Positions 1-10,480 are shown, counted from the stretch's first letter. The stretch: 64,000 nucleotides of DNA from Vombatus ursinus (GCF_900497805.2 NW_020944351.1:1534914-1598913); one strand, 5' to 3'. A program made the numbers and translations. The notes: generated by a model not told the origin, from the letters alone.

Positions 1-300
1 TATTTATGATAAATTTTTTTTAAAAGAGCTTGACTGTGAATATAACCTTATTGTACTATGCCAAGAATCTCGTCTGCTTAGCCTTCATGAAGTAGTTTTG
101 TTCACATTTAATCACAAAAAGCTCCATGTCTTTTAACCTACTAGAAGCTGCCTTTCTCTTGGGATAAGCTGAGGGTTTCTGAAAAGTACATTCCTTTTTC
201 ATCACAGCTACTTAGAAACCTGTCCTGGTACATAATACTACATTCCTATATTTTTCTATAAACCTGTCTTCTTTAATCTACCGCTCTCCTCTCTATGGAA
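1..300. other. Unassigned AT-rich DNA
   Basis: I see no gene, RNA or confidently recognisable repeat here. The stretch is AT-rich and has no long open frame. Confidence 0.4.
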
Positions 301-309
301 GAAAATGCA

Positions 310-445
310 GCATGGGAAAGTAGAAAGAATGCTTCATCTGGAGTCAGAGGCTCTGGGCTCAAAGTTTGTCTCTGCTACTTTAGGAGCTGTGTGATGTTGG
401 ACAAACCATCTCCTCTCTCTGGGCCTCAGTTTCCTCCCTTCTATG
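310..445 (+). repeat. CORE-SINE (MIR/MAR1-like), diverged
   Basis: The order gtagaaagaatg, ggagtcagaggctctgggct, agctgtgtgatgttggac and gggcctcagtttcctcc follows the MIR/MAR1 consensus from head to core. The 3' end is lost. Confidence 0.55.
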
Positions 446-639
446 TCCGTGCACTGCTGGGCTCTGTCCAAACTTGCCCTCAGAAGCCAGACAGGCTTAT
501 TTGCCATCCTGGGTATACAGCATCAACCCTCCTGACTCTGAGCTTTCAAAGCTCTCTCCTTTCTTTCATCTCATAGAATTCCTAGCTCCCTTCAAGTTTC
601 AAGCACTAATTCCTGATCCCCTTAGATTGCTAGCTAGCT

Positions 640-760
640 AACTAGAGCACTTAATATATGCCTGGTACTGTGCTAAGCACTGGGAATACAAATATAAGCA
701 AGCCGGTCCCTTCTTTGAGTTGTTTGCATTCTGATGGGGTAAGACAACACATAAAGGGAG
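640..760 (-). mobile_element. L2 3' end, antisense
   Basis: The plus strand reads gtactgtgctaagcactggg and then a tract like the L2 3' UTR (tgggg.aagacaacac). This is the reverse complement of the usual L2 tail. The purine-rich DNA to the right may be more of the same element. Confidence 0.5.
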
Positions 761-1440
761 TGTTAGGAAAAGGAGGGGGAGTGGGACGAAGCATAGTGAG
801 GAGACAATAGGGAAGTGACATTATCCCTGGGAAGATAAAGCAAAACAAAATCCCCAATTACAGGCAGGAGATCCAGGAGTGGGGAGTCCAACATTCCACT
901 GGAGTTGGTCTTAGAGTAGGGCAGTGGAGTTGGTAGGTCCTCAGTTGCCGATGCCTTTTCAGACTTGATTTATTTATTCAGCTGTGTACTTAGCTTTGCC
1001 ATATGACAGCAATACAAGAAATAGACTTGTTTCTAAAGAATTAAAAATGAATATCACACCGATGGCAATGAGGAGGTGGAGGGTAGGTATGAGAAGGCTG
1101 TAACATCTCACCAAGTAGGAACTCAAGAAGGATGGGAGTAAAGGACATTACCAAGGAGTTATATAATAGGAAGAGAAGATGGGATGGTCAGCAGGCAAGA
1201 GTGAGAGATGACAGGTTGACAGGCTGAGTGCTCCACTAGTACACTTGTGATGTCAGGAAAGAGTGAAAAAGACACCCAGCATGCTGGTTGAACCTCTATG
1301 GTGAACTAATAGGAAACTATGGGTAAGAGTTGCATTGGAATGGAAGGCATGGATGGATTGTGGTCTGTAGCTTTGGAAGGAACTTCCAAATCAATATCAC
1401 AGAAACATTTCCTTGAGTATCTCTTGCTTTCCCTCTTGTT
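760..1440. other. Unassigned purine-rich DNA
   Basis: No gene is seen. The part around 1296-1385 (ctatgggtaagagttgcatt, tggattgtggtctgtagctt) resembles 5505-5590 (gttatgggtgaacatg, tggatcacaatctgtattg), so a dispersed repeat is likely, but I cannot name it. Confidence 0.3.
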
Positions 1441-1545
1441 TTAACATAAGCTTTTTGAATGAAGGTATTTTATTTTTGTCTTTGTATCCTATTGCTTGGC
1501 ACATAGTAGGTGCTTTAATACATGTTTGTTAATGAATTGAGGGAA
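1440..1545 (+). mobile_element. L2 3' tail
   Basis: Contains ttttgtctttgtatcctatt, ggcacatagtaggtgcttt and a run like aatacatgtttgttaatgaa, the typical end of L2. Confidence 0.6.
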
Positions 1546-1721
1546 TCATCCCAGAGAAGTGAAGGAAGTGACCTGTCCAGGGTTTCAATTTAACCTTGCC
1601 AGTCTTCCCATAGATGCAAGTGAGTAGTCCATACATAATTATATCTGAAGGGAAACTGTTAAAGTTCACCAAGTGATTTAAAATTAAAAAAAAATTTGCC
1701 AAGTGATTTTTTTTTTAAAGC

Positions 1722-1838
1722 AATAGGATTAGATTGTGAGTTCCTTGAAGGCAGGGAATGTCTTTTTTTCATATTTGTATCTCCAGCACTTTGCACGGTA
1801 CCTGACACATAGGAGGTGCTTAATAAATATTGATTATA
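1722..1838 (+). mobile_element. L2 3' tail
   Basis: Reads ttagattgtgagttccttga, ggcagggaatgtc, tatctccagcac and aggtgcttaataaatattga in the L2 order. Confidence 0.7.
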
Positions 1839-1839
1839 A

Positions 1840-2405
1840 CAAGATTACCTGGAAAGTCTATTTTAAGGCATTTAATAATCAAAGATGAACCAAGATAAGG
1901 TCATCACCTATTTGGTGTCTAAACTCTCAGATACCTAGAATAGAGAAGATGAATGACAATCCACAGCAAACTAGAGCCAGGTGAATTTGCACGGATGCCA
2001 TCAGCAGCAAATCCAAACTGGACCAAGGGCCTGGGAATCTATTAGCTCTACAAACACGAAGATCTCATTTGATTTTTAAGTTTTCTTCAAGGATATGGTG
2101 AAATTGAGCTTTTCAGCAGCTCAGAAATGGGAGGTAGATGTTCACTCCTAGGCCATCTTAAACACTAATGTGCTGGAGAGAAAGCCTTTGTACAATTAGT
2201 CATGCTGATAATTCTCCAGAGTAGTTGGTTCTCTTGCGGGTGGGCAAAGTGCTACAAGTAACTTTTCTTAGACTCTTCCCCTCCCCCTTTGGTGTTTGGT
2301 CTTTAGAGTACACTTTTTTTTTCAACAAATATTAGCTCCCAAGAAGGATTAGCTTAAGTGCCATCTCTTACATGATGGCAATTTAACAATTTCCTCAGTT
2401 CCTCA
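1840..2405. other. Unassigned DNA
   Basis: No gene and no repeat that I can name. It contains ordinary mixed-composition sequence. Confidence 0.35.
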
Positions 2406-2408
2406 CAC

Positions 2409-2863
2409 TGAAATTACTTTTTTTTACTATATTTTATTTATTTTGTTAAACATTTCCCAACTGCATTTTAAATAGTATTTTTTTCCAATTACATATAAAA
2501 ACAATTTTTAAATGTTCATTTAAAAAAATTGAGATACAAATTTTTCTCTATCCCTCCCCTCTTCCCTTCCTAAAACAGTAAGCAATTTGATATAGGTTAT
2601 ACATATGCAATTATGTAAAACACATTTCCATATTAGTCATGTTGTGAAAGAAGAAAAAGACCAAAAGAAAAGAAAAAAACACGAAAAAAGAGATAAAGTG
2701 AAAATAGTATGCTTTGCTCTGCATTCAGACTCCATCAGTTCTCTCTCTGGAAGTGGATAGCATTTTCCATCATGAGTCCTTTGGAATTGTCTCAGATCAT
2801 TGTGTTGCTGAGAAGAGCTAAGTCATTCATATTTGATCATTGCACAATGTCTGAAATTACTTT
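2409..2863 (-). mobile_element. 5'-truncated L1 with target-site duplication
   Basis: The sequence ctgaaattacttt occurs at 2409-2421 and again at 2851-2863. Between them lies an L1 3' UTR in reverse: tttttccaattacat, a pyrimidine tract of the form ctatccctcccctcttccc, gatataggttatacat and ccatattagtcatgttgtga. The T-rich left edge is the poly(A) tail read backwards. Only the 3' end was inserted. Confidence 0.8.
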
Positions 2864-2904
2864 GTATATATGTTTATATTTACTTATTGGTACATATTGT
2901 TTCA

Positions 2905-3022
2905 CCCAATAGAATATAAAATCTTTGAGATCAGAGACAGTTTCTTTTTGTATCTCAGTGTCTGGGACCCAGAAGGCATAGTAAATGCTTTTTAAAGTGA
3001 ATTGAATTGATTTGAATTGACC
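2905..3022 (+). mobile_element. L2 3' tail, diverged
   Basis: The order aatataaaatctttgagatc, gtttctttttgtatctcagt, ggcatagtaaatgctt and a ttgaattgattt end fits an L2 tail. Confidence 0.45.
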
Positions 3023-3039
3023 ACACCATGCTGCTTAAC

Positions 3040-3480
3040 TGATGGTTGTGGGTCTCCAAAGCTAGTTTAATTTCTTTATCTAGGCTTTATAAGGCTCTGG
3101 GGGGATTTCTAGCCCAACTCCAACTCTGATTAGTTGAGTCCCTAGAGCAAGGCTAGATCAGGCATCTAGGCGTACCCCTCAAAGTTTGGGGTCATTCTTT
3201 AATGCCATTAGCTCAAGTCCCCACTGTGGTGTGTTTACCTCAATGTTAACTGCCAGAGATTAGTACCCCAGTTTCATCTAACCAATTAAGATCAATTAGC
3301 ATTTACAAAGGGATATTTCCTGAAAAGATACTGCCAGGACTGAAGTACAAACATTTTCTTCACCAGCACTTGGGTAGACTCTCTCCTTTATACCACCTTG
3401 GTCCCTAGAGAGAATGATCTCAAACTTAACATAACTGCTGTGAAAATTAATTCCACCCAGTTCACTTCCAAACGCAGCAT
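3040..3480 (+). repeat. Unclassified dispersed repeat, copy A
   Basis: Homologous to 9240-9760 in the same orientation. Shared tracts include ccccagtttcat.taacc, agctcaagtcc, cctataccaccttg-like and gaacttaa.at. It is not a LINE or SINE I know. A solo LTR of an old endogenous retrovirus is one possible source, but I see no terminal tg...ca structure or coding part that proves it. The 3500-4225 flank has no clear match in copy B. Confidence 0.5.
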
Positions 3481-3499
3481 AGCCAATGGGTGAATGCCC

Positions 3500-4225
3500 C
3501 CCACTCTTGGCTGCCTCATATTTATGTTGGGTCTAGAAGGTTACTCAGTACTTGCTTTCTTATAGCTGGCCACAAAATTTGGCATGGACTCCAGCTCCTA
3601 GACCTTGGGTGGTTTACTATTCTGAATTTTTTTTTTAAACTCATGAGGTCATAGCCATCTCCAGTACTGCTTTATCTAAAAACAGAAAGAACAGATAGAG
3701 CAGAGGAGCAACGGCAGGGCCTCCTGCATGCTCACAGTCTACCTGGTGGGGGTCCTAATGAAGAGATAAAGGCCTGAGGCCTTTTTCCTCACTGAGGCCT
3801 TCCAGTAGCCCTTACCTCCTAATTTGAACACAACATGCTAGGATAAAAGAAAGAGACAGAGACGCTCTTTGGCCAGTTAGTGCCTTTGGAATGTACCCCA
3901 GTTCCAACTTAGTAGCCAATCAGCAGTCTATTTCTTCCCAACATGGTTAGCAGACCAAAAGTAGTTATAGAATGCCAGTGCATGCTCCACATTGGGAATA
4001 TGGCCCGTGTATTACGTGTTATTATGCCTTTGCAGAAGCAGGGTCTCTGGCCTCTTTCTGGTGGGCTACCTCTGGGCAAAGCTTTGAGGGTGGAGCTCCA
4101 CTGGGCAGGCCCCAGTACATTTAATGACTTAAAGCGACATTCAGCACTGCCTAGATTCTAGGAAGACCATAAAGAGGTATATGACCTGCTTGCTGCCTAC
4201 CTAGAGCTTGGGGTGTTGCCCAAGT
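3500..4225. other. Unassigned DNA
   Basis: No supported gene. It may include the downstream part of the dispersed repeat at 3040-3480, but the match to the second copy fades here. Confidence 0.3.
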
Positions 4226-4227
4226 GG

Positions 4228-4420
4228 TAAGAGGCAGCGTGGTACAGTAGAATCAGCCCTGGATTTGGGGTCAGAGGACCTGGGTTTGAATCCCAGCTTT
4301 GCTACTTAGCGCTGATGCATTATTTAATCTCTCAGAGCAACAATTCCTCAGTGAAAAATGAGGGAATTATATTCAATGGCCACTAAGTTCCTTTCAGTAT
4401 GAAATCTATGATCCTATAAA
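4228..4420 (+). repeat. CORE-SINE (MAR1-like)
   Basis: Nearly full length: ggcagcgtggtacagtagaa, gggtcagaggacctgggttt, gaatcccagctttgctac and the end gaaatctatgatcctata. Confidence 0.7.
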
Positions 4421-4444
4421 ATAACTATCCCAAGAAAGAATGGA

Positions 4445-4565
4445 GAAGTACAATGTGCTAGGGGAATTCAGAGGAGGAAGAAAGGCCTTCTGGGTGGGTG
4501 TGCTCACAGCAGGAGTGCTAAATGGAGGGAGTGGCATTCGAGCTAGCCCAGGAAGGGTAAGAATA
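4445..4565 (-). mobile_element. L2 fragment, antisense
   Basis: The stretch ggagtggcattcgagctagc resembles the part of antisense L2 that reads like gagctgagccttgaagga. The match is weak. Confidence 0.3.
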
Positions 4566-4757
4566 CTGCTCTATTTCAAGTACGTTTGTGCTGTCCATGA
4601 ATGTCAGCTGCGCTGATATAAAAGAGCTCTTTGTGAATTGAGTATGGAGGAAGGTATTTAGCTATATGGGGAAAAGTAAGACGAATTTTAGGCTGTTCAG
4701 ATTTTACATGAGTCAAAATTCTTTTTTTTTTTTTGGTGGGGGGGAATATGATTTGTA

Positions 4758-4983
4758 ACAATAATAATAGCTAACATTTAGATAGCTCAGTAAGGTTTGC
4801 AAAGCACTTTTACACATATTGTTTTAATAGAGTTGATCCTCACAATAACTTTATGCTATTATCATCCCCATTTTACAGATGAAGAACCTGAGGTTGAGTG
4901 AAGGTAATTGACTGATTAGCTGCCCCCTAACTCAGCTCTTTTTGACTCTAACTTTGGCGTTCTATCCACTATACACCTAGCTT
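4758..4983 (-). repeat. CORE-SINE, reverse orientation
   Basis: Reads aataataatagctaacattt, ggtttgcaaagcactttta, ccattttacagatgaagaac and ctatccactatacacctag. It ends in the reversed tRNA-like head. Confidence 0.65.
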
Positions 4984-5063
4984 CTTACAAGTCCATGTTA
5001 TCCAGTTTCACAGGCAAAATGTCTTTTTGTGTTTATAATAGGGTTCTGCTATTTTTTGTATGT

Positions 5064-5290
5064 TAAGGGAGCTAGGTAGAACAATGGATAGAGTGCTGGG
5101 CCAGGAATCAGGTAGACTTGAGTTCAAAATCCAACCTCAAACACTTACTAGCTGTGTGACCCTGGGCAAGTCACTTAAACCTGTTTGCCTCAGTTTCCTC
5201 ATCTATAAAATGAGCTGGAGAAGGAAAGGGCAAACCACCCCAGTATACACCCAAATAGGGTCACAGAGAGCTGGACATGACTTTTTGTGT
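5064..5290 (+). repeat. RTE-SINE
   Basis: The head agctaggtagaacaatggat is followed by actagctgtgtgaccctggg, cctcagtttcctcatctata, aaatgagctggagaagg and the RTE-like tail gggtcacagagagctggaca. Close to full length. Confidence 0.8.
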
Positions 5291-5299
5291 ACACATATT

Positions 5300-5620
5300 G
5301 GGTTGAGCAGAAGAATTTAGGGTCTGATGGGGTTGGTACATGGATTCCATTTTTTTTTTCTTGTGGTTGTTACACTATAGTACAATATTGTATTGCTTTT
5401 CTTCTAATCACATGTCAGATCTGGATTTTGAATGAGTCCCACATGTAAAGACGTATGGCTAGAAATGGAGGTGAACCAATGGCGTAGTGAGAGCAGTCAT
5501 ACTAGAAGGACCCTCTGTGGAGAAGTTATGGGTGAACATGGACAAGAGTGAGAAGATGATTGGATCACAATCTGTATTGTTGGAGGAAAGATGAACATGT
5601 TAATATAGAAGGAAATTGGT
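5300..5620. other. Unassigned DNA
   Basis: No gene. The part at 5505-5590 resembles 1296-1385 (see that entry). Confidence 0.3.
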
Positions 5621-5760
5621 ATAAAAATATAGTATATTATATGTATCAATATGGAATATTATATTATCAAATATATATTTAAAACATATAAATATAATAT
5701 ACATATACAATATATAATTTATAATATAATATATTAAAATATACTAAAATTGGTATTAAA
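5620..5760. repeat. AT-rich low-complexity tract
   Basis: Almost only A and T, made of overlapping atat and taata words with short self-complementary runs. Confidence 0.8.
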
Positions 5761-5989
5761 AAGGGTTTTGTTTTATGTCTTAGCATTAGATGATGTCATT
5801 TCCCCCCCTGTTTTATAATATACTCCACAACCTGCCCCCTCCCTCCCCACTGACTTTTAGATGGATAGAACAGACCAAAGTGAATTTAGCAAAAATGTAA
5901 TGAAGAAATCCTCCACAAAAAATATTTTCTGTTGCAATAACTTGGCAAGGAGGAGACCCAGAATTTCTAAAGGCAGATCATAGGTCCCC

Positions 5990-6107
5990 ATTAGATCGTA
6001 AGTTGCTCAAGGGCAGGGACTGTCTTTTGAATCTTTTTGTATCCTCGGAGCTTAAAGCTGTGCCTGGCACATAGTAGGTGCTTAATAAATGTCTATTAAC
6101 TGATTGA
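5990..6107 (+). mobile_element. L2 3' tail
   Basis: Reads ttagatcgtaagttgctcaa, gggcagggactgtctttt, cctggcacatagtaggtgct and taataaatgtctattaactg, an almost standard L2 end. Confidence 0.75.
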
Positions 6108-6529
6108 CTGGCAGGTCTCACCAAGCTGGAAGGAGTGCAAAGACTGGCCTGATGTGGGAAGACACATCACCAATGGATGGGTCATTAAGCTGTATATGTG
6201 AATAAACCACTTACTAAGGCAAATTGGGGAATGGGCAGATTTTTATTGATCCCCAATAAATTCCAGCCAAACTGGCTGAAAAAATGTCCAGTGGAGGGAG
6301 GCCCTTGGAGCAGCAACTTGCATGGATATGAATAATTGGAATATTTCTGAGAGGTCAGCTGTCAAAGCAGGCTGAGGAACTACTTTCAATTTGGGTGATT
6401 CTCCATAGAACAGATATCCAAAAGGAGAATCGTCATCGATGGGGTGTATCTACCTTTTGCCTGTCTTTTCATTTTTTTTTTGACAAATTGCAAGCAGGAA
6501 AACTCTATACACTCATTCTTTTCCTTTCT

Positions 6530-6750
6530 TTAATAATAACAGCAAACATTAGCATAGCACTTTAAAGTTTACAAAGAGTGCACTAATATCCGTTCTCTCA
6601 TTCAACCCTGACAACAACCCTGTGAGGTAGGTGCTGAGACTGAAAGTGGTTAAGTGATTTGTCGAGCATCACACAGGTGGGAAGTTTCTGAGGCAGGAAT
6701 TGAACCCAGGTCTTCCTGACTCCAATTCCGGTGCTTGACCTCCAGTACCA
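6530..6750 (-). repeat. CORE-SINE, reverse orientation
   Basis: Contains agcatagcactttaaagttt, caaccctgtgaggtaggtgc, ttaagtgatttgtcgagc and gaacccaggtcttcctgac. It abuts the SINE that starts at 6752. Confidence 0.65.
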
Positions 6751-6751
6751 T

Positions 6752-7005
6752 CTTGTTGGTCAGTCTCATCCCACTCTTAGTGACCCTGTGGGAATGTAGT
6801 GTGTCAATATTGGCCATGGGACTTTCTTGGCAAAGATATTGGAGCAGTTTGCCATTTCCTTATCCAGTGGATTAAAGCAAACAGAGGTTGAGTGACTTGC
6901 CCAGGTCACATACCTAATAAGTGTCTGAGGCTGCTTTTGAACCCAGGTCTTCCTGATTGGATCCAGGCCCAGTGCTCTATCCATTGAGCCACCTAGCTAC
7001 CTCCT
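6752..7005 (-). repeat. RTE-SINE, reverse orientation
   Basis: Starts with a diverged RTE-like tail (ctcatcccactcttagtgac), then tttcttggcaaagatattgg and gtttgccatttccttatcc. It ends with the reversed tRNA head ctatccattgagccacctag. Confidence 0.75.
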
Positions 7006-7399
7006 AACTGTACTGTGTAGCTGCTTCTAAACTATTTACTGGGTAAACCTGACCAGGCTGTGCATTTCAGATTGGGAAAAAAAACAATGATTTCACAGGT
7101 AGAGTGACATCTAATATAGTGGTCCCATCCCCTGCCTCCTGACAAACAACCACCCCCCTTTGAGATTCCGTTGGGGTGTGAGGTGGGGGTGAAATGTTGC
7201 AGTTAGCCCGGCTTGGACTTGGCATTTCTTTTTTTCAAAATTGCTTTGCCTGTCTTTTTTTTTTCAGAGCAATAGGAACAGATAGAAGTAGCAGGTGGTA
7301 ATACAACTGCAGGCTTGTCCCAATGGACTCCTGCAGAGTGAGGCCAACGGCAGGTGCTGGCTAGACCCTGGTATAGTCCAATTACTGAGAACAAATTTA

Positions 7400-7622
7400 G
7401 AATGATAATGTCCTACATGTGTTGAGTGCCTGATACTTTCCAAAATGCTTTTGCTTCTATTATGCCATGAAAGTCATATTATAGTTCTGAGGGAGGTGCA
7501 GGTGGTATCTCCGTCTAGAAAGATGGCAAATTAAAGGCATAGATGGACTTAGGTCATGCAGCTAGTCCAGAGTATAGCAGAGCCCCAACTAGGATGCACG
7601 TGTTTGGAATCTCCGCCTTGTG
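7400..7622 (-). repeat. CORE-SINE, reverse, strongly diverged
   Basis: The order tgttgagtgcctgatact, ttctgagggaggtgcaggtg, ggtcatgcagctagtccaga follows a reversed MIR but with many changes. Confidence 0.4.
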
Positions 7623-7984
7623 ATTTTTTTCCCCAATGTACCCTGTCTCTTGATTCTTTAGTTCCCCAAACTTAATGGTGGTTTTGGAGTGGGTGTTCTT
7701 GACCCTGGATTGTACCTTGACCAAATGATTAACCTAGAAGAGATGGCTCAGCAGGAAGAATCCAAGTCCCTCCCCCAGCAGCTGGGATGAACAGATGGCC
7801 CAAGCATCATCCTGGAAACAAAGCCCCATATACTGCACCCTTACACAAGACCCCAAGTGTCTGCAGCTGGATGGGACCGGAGCTAGTTCTTTGTCACACC
7901 ATAAGAAAGAGAAACAGAGCCGGAGATGGTCCAGAGAAGGGCAAAAAAAATGATCCAAATAGATAGGTCAAAGCAACAGGTACA

Positions 7985-8155
7985 GGCAGGATATAGTGGA
8001 AAGGGTGCCAGATTTGGATTTAGAGGTTGTAGGTTTGAATCCCTGCTTCTTCCGTTTGCTACCTGTTCCCTTGTCTAGGTCCTTTCATCTCTCTAGGCCT
8101 CAGTCTCTTCCTCTGCAAAATAAGAGGGTTGTATCAGGTGGCCTCTATAGGAATA
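7985..8155 (+). repeat. CORE-SINE
   Basis: Reads atagtggaaagggtgccaga, gtaggtttgaatccctgct, aggcctcagtctcttcctct and ggcctctataggaa. Confidence 0.6.
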
Positions 8156-8489
8156 TTTGTTCCGGAAAGATGAAAGCTAAGAAGGGGACGTTGTGTTAGT
8201 TATGGAAAACTAAGAATATGTCCAGATTGAATATGTTCACCAAACTTTGGAATACTGGCACTGGGGTGGAGTGGGGTGGGGGGCGGCAACAATGGGGTGC
8301 CAGGAAGCTCAAGAAAGGCAAACTTTGTGCTAATAAAAGGAGAAGCTACAGGCATGCTGATGAGCTGAAAGAGCTCCTTAGCTCTAGTGGACAAGTGCAG
8401 GTTGAAAGTATAAATAGTTTCACAAGAAGATTTTAAAGTTGTAGATTCAATTCGATTCAATTCTACAAGCAATCGAGCAGAAGCAATGA

Positions 8490-8698
8490 CAGGCAGCTTG
8501 CTCCAATGGCTAGAGAGCTGGAAGTTAGAAAGACCTGGGTTCAAATACCTCTTATGACAAATATTGATGTTGTACCGAGAGTTTGCTTCTCAGTGCCCCA
8601 GGAAACTCGAATGTTCTAAACTGCAGAGCAGGTGAGGATCTGCATTGGTGGAGAAAGCTACCCAATGAAATTATAGGTCCAGTTTGTTTATTTGCATA
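8490..8698 (+). repeat. tRNA-SINE with unique tail
   Basis: The head is gacaggcagcttgctccaat with agacctgggttcaaat (B-box-like). The tail ctcagtgccccaggaaac, ctgcattggtggagaaagct and aatgaaattataggtcca is the same tail type as at 29040-29180 and 61130-61224. Confidence 0.6.
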
Positions 8699-8704
8699 TT
8701 AAAA

Positions 8705-8850
8705 TTTAAGTGAAAATTTTTTGAGACTAGGTCTATCTTGGCCAGGCTGGAATTGTAGCAAGCACTCGTAGGACCAATCTCAACACTGATCCCTGCAACC
8801 AGGGATTCGAACCTATGACCTCTAACACTGATCTGAAGCTTTAACCTGCT
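8705..8850 (-). ncRNA. 7SL (SRP RNA)-like relic
   Basis: Read on the minus strand, the piece ends ttccagcctggccaag, then atagacctagtctc and an A run. That closely resembles the 3' end of 7SL RNA (ccagcctgggcaacatagcg, then a gtctct end). The part before it (gcagggatcagtgttgagat) can be lined up with the 7SL stretch around gctgatcagtagtgggatc. The 5' Alu half of 7SL is missing, so this is a 5'-truncated retrocopy at best. A B-box-like ggttcgaatcc also lies upstream, so a tRNA-derived or mixed SINE is an alternative. Confidence 0.45.
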
Positions 8851-8919
8851 TCATTTTTGAAAACTGGTAGGCTTCTGGGCATTCACCCCATTGGTGCTGG
8901 ATTTAGTGTGGACAAGCTA

Positions 8920-9045
8920 TTGGACAGCACTCATTTTATAGGTGAGGACAATAGGGAGGTTAAATGATCTGTCCAAGGTCACACAGCTAGTAGTCTAGGG
9001 TGGGAGAGGGATTGAACTCAGGTCTTCTCACTTCTGAGGCAGTGA
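8920..9045 (-). repeat. CORE-SINE, reverse, partial
   Basis: Contains cattttataggtgaggacaa, gtccaaggtcacacagctag and gaactcaggtcttctcactt. Confidence 0.6.
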
Positions 9046-9049
9046 AAAT

Positions 9050-9215
9050 TGAGGAGAGAGCACCAGCAACTAGGAATGGGATGATTAGAGAAGGCACCTG
9101 AGCTAAGCCTCAAATGATTAGCTGCACGTTGTTAGCACATTGAGATGAGAAGGGAGTATATTCTAGGCCTGGGGTTCAGCTGCTGAAAATGCTTGGAGGC
9201 AAGAGATCATAGGAC
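9050..9215 (-). mobile_element. L2 fragment, antisense
   Basis: The words agagaaggcacctgagctaa, gggagtatattctaggcc and ctgctgaaaatgcttgg follow the antisense L2 3' region in order. Confidence 0.5.
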
Positions 9216-9239
9216 CTTAGGAATGTAGACTCTATAGAA

Positions 9240-9760
9240 ACTGGGGGTCCTTATCCCAACTACCACTCCCACTGATAAGTCAGGTCCCCCAAAGTCAGGG
9301 CTACATCTCTTTCTCTGGGTGCTAGGAGTGCCCCTGAGAGGTCTGGGTGATTCTTCTCTGATGTCATCAGCTCAAGTCCTCATTCTAGTGTGTTTTATTC
9401 AGTGTTAATCAATAGTGATTAGCACCCCAGTTTCATTTAACCGATTAACACCCATTAGATTTTATAAAGAAATATTTACCAAGAAGAGATAGTAAGATCA
9501 GAAGCACAAACTATTCCCTCTAACATCCAGGCAACATACTTTCCCCTATACCGCCTTGCGCCTTGTGGAGAGTGGACCTGAACTTAATGAGAAAGTTCCT
9601 CCAGAAAATGGTGTCTTGGCTATTGGGTATAATTAGCTGCTGGGGTGAGTCTTGCAGGTGGCACTCTAAGGCCTTGCTATTGGGTTAGCTTCCATAGGTC
9701 ACTCTTCAGGACCTTCCTGGAACTTTCATTAGATCTCTGGTCCTCCAGCTTTTGGAATAT
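9240..9760 (+). repeat. Unclassified dispersed repeat, copy B
   Basis: Second copy of the repeat at 3040-3480: agctcaagtcctcattct, ccccagtttcatttaacc, then cctataccgccttg and gaacttaatgag. It may continue after the SINE to about 10170. The copies are clearly diverged, so both are old. Confidence 0.5.
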
Positions 9761-9761
9761 T

Positions 9762-9982
9762 GTGAGGCCACTATCTATTTTTTAATTTTTATTTATTTTT
9801 TGGTGAGGCAGTTGGGGTTAAGTGACTTGCCTAGAGTCACACNNNNNNNNNNAAGTGACTTGCCTAGAGTCACACAGCTAGTGAGTATTATGTGTCTGAG
9901 GCTGGATTTGAACTCAGGTCCTTCTGAATCCAGGGCCGGTGCTTTATCCACTGTGCCACCTAGCTGGTGAGGCCACTATCTA
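9762..9982 (-). repeat. Short tRNA-SINE with 16-bp target-site duplication
   Basis: The 16-base word gtgaggccactatcta flanks the element at 9762-9777 and 9967-9982 without a mismatch. The SINE itself is 9778-9966, with a T-rich tail on the left and the head gccacctagctg on the right, so it lies on the minus strand. Perfect duplication and low divergence mark it as one of the younger insertions. It holds a 10-N gap. Confidence 0.85.
9843..9852. other. Assembly gap of 10 N, probably spurious
   Basis: The 23 bases just before the gap (9820-9842) are identical to the 23 just after it (9853-9875), starting aagtgacttgcctagagt. Two contig ends were placed side by side rather than overlapped. Confidence 0.85.
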
Positions 9983-10394
9983 GTTCATTCCATCCCCAAT
10001 ATCCCTTCACCTAAGAGCAGGAAAGAATGCATCAAGCAGAGACAGAAGCAACACCAGGACCGTGTGTTCCTGGGTCAGATGGTGGTGGCCTGGGTAGAGA
10101 AGTAAAGTTCTGAAGCTTCTATACTATTCCTTGTCTCTAAACTCGAATTTAGCCAGGAAAGAGAAAGCCTGAAGCATGGCATTAGTCACTTGAATGAGCA
10201 GTCTCATTTCTGACTCAATGGCCATCTGAAACACACTTTTGCACACACATTTGTGTGATGTGCAAACCAGAAACAGTACCTGGGGATGCTCTAAAGTCCA
10301 TGTGGGGGCATTGCATCAGTCAGAGCATACTGCACGTGCTCGGAAGGACTGGGTTTTCACTGGCATGTCCCATTCCCCCATTACAGGACATAGC

Positions 10395-10480
10395 TATAGA
10401 GCTATAAGGGACCTGAGAGGCCCTGTCATCCAATGTCTTCATTTAGCAGAGAAGAAAAATGAGGCCCAGGTAGGTTAATG
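10395..10480 (-). repeat. CORE-SINE 3' part, reverse
   Basis: Contains ataagggacctgagaggccc, ccaatgtcttcatttagcag and aaaaatgaggcccaggta, the reversed MAR1-like 3' end. Confidence 0.5.

Noticed and set aside
8795-8830. A tRNA gene around the ggttcgaatcc box on the minus strand
   Set aside because: No acceptor stem, D arm or anticodon arm could be found around the box. It is part of the 7SL-like or SINE relic.
3040-9760. The two dispersed repeat copies as the LTRs of one provirus
   Set aside because: The 6 kb between them are SINEs and L2 pieces with no gag- or pol-like sequence, and the copies differ too much.
9752-9970. 72-codon plus frame with a repeated SDLPRVT
   Set aside because: It is a SINE read backwards, and the repeat is the duplicated contig end around the 10-N gap.
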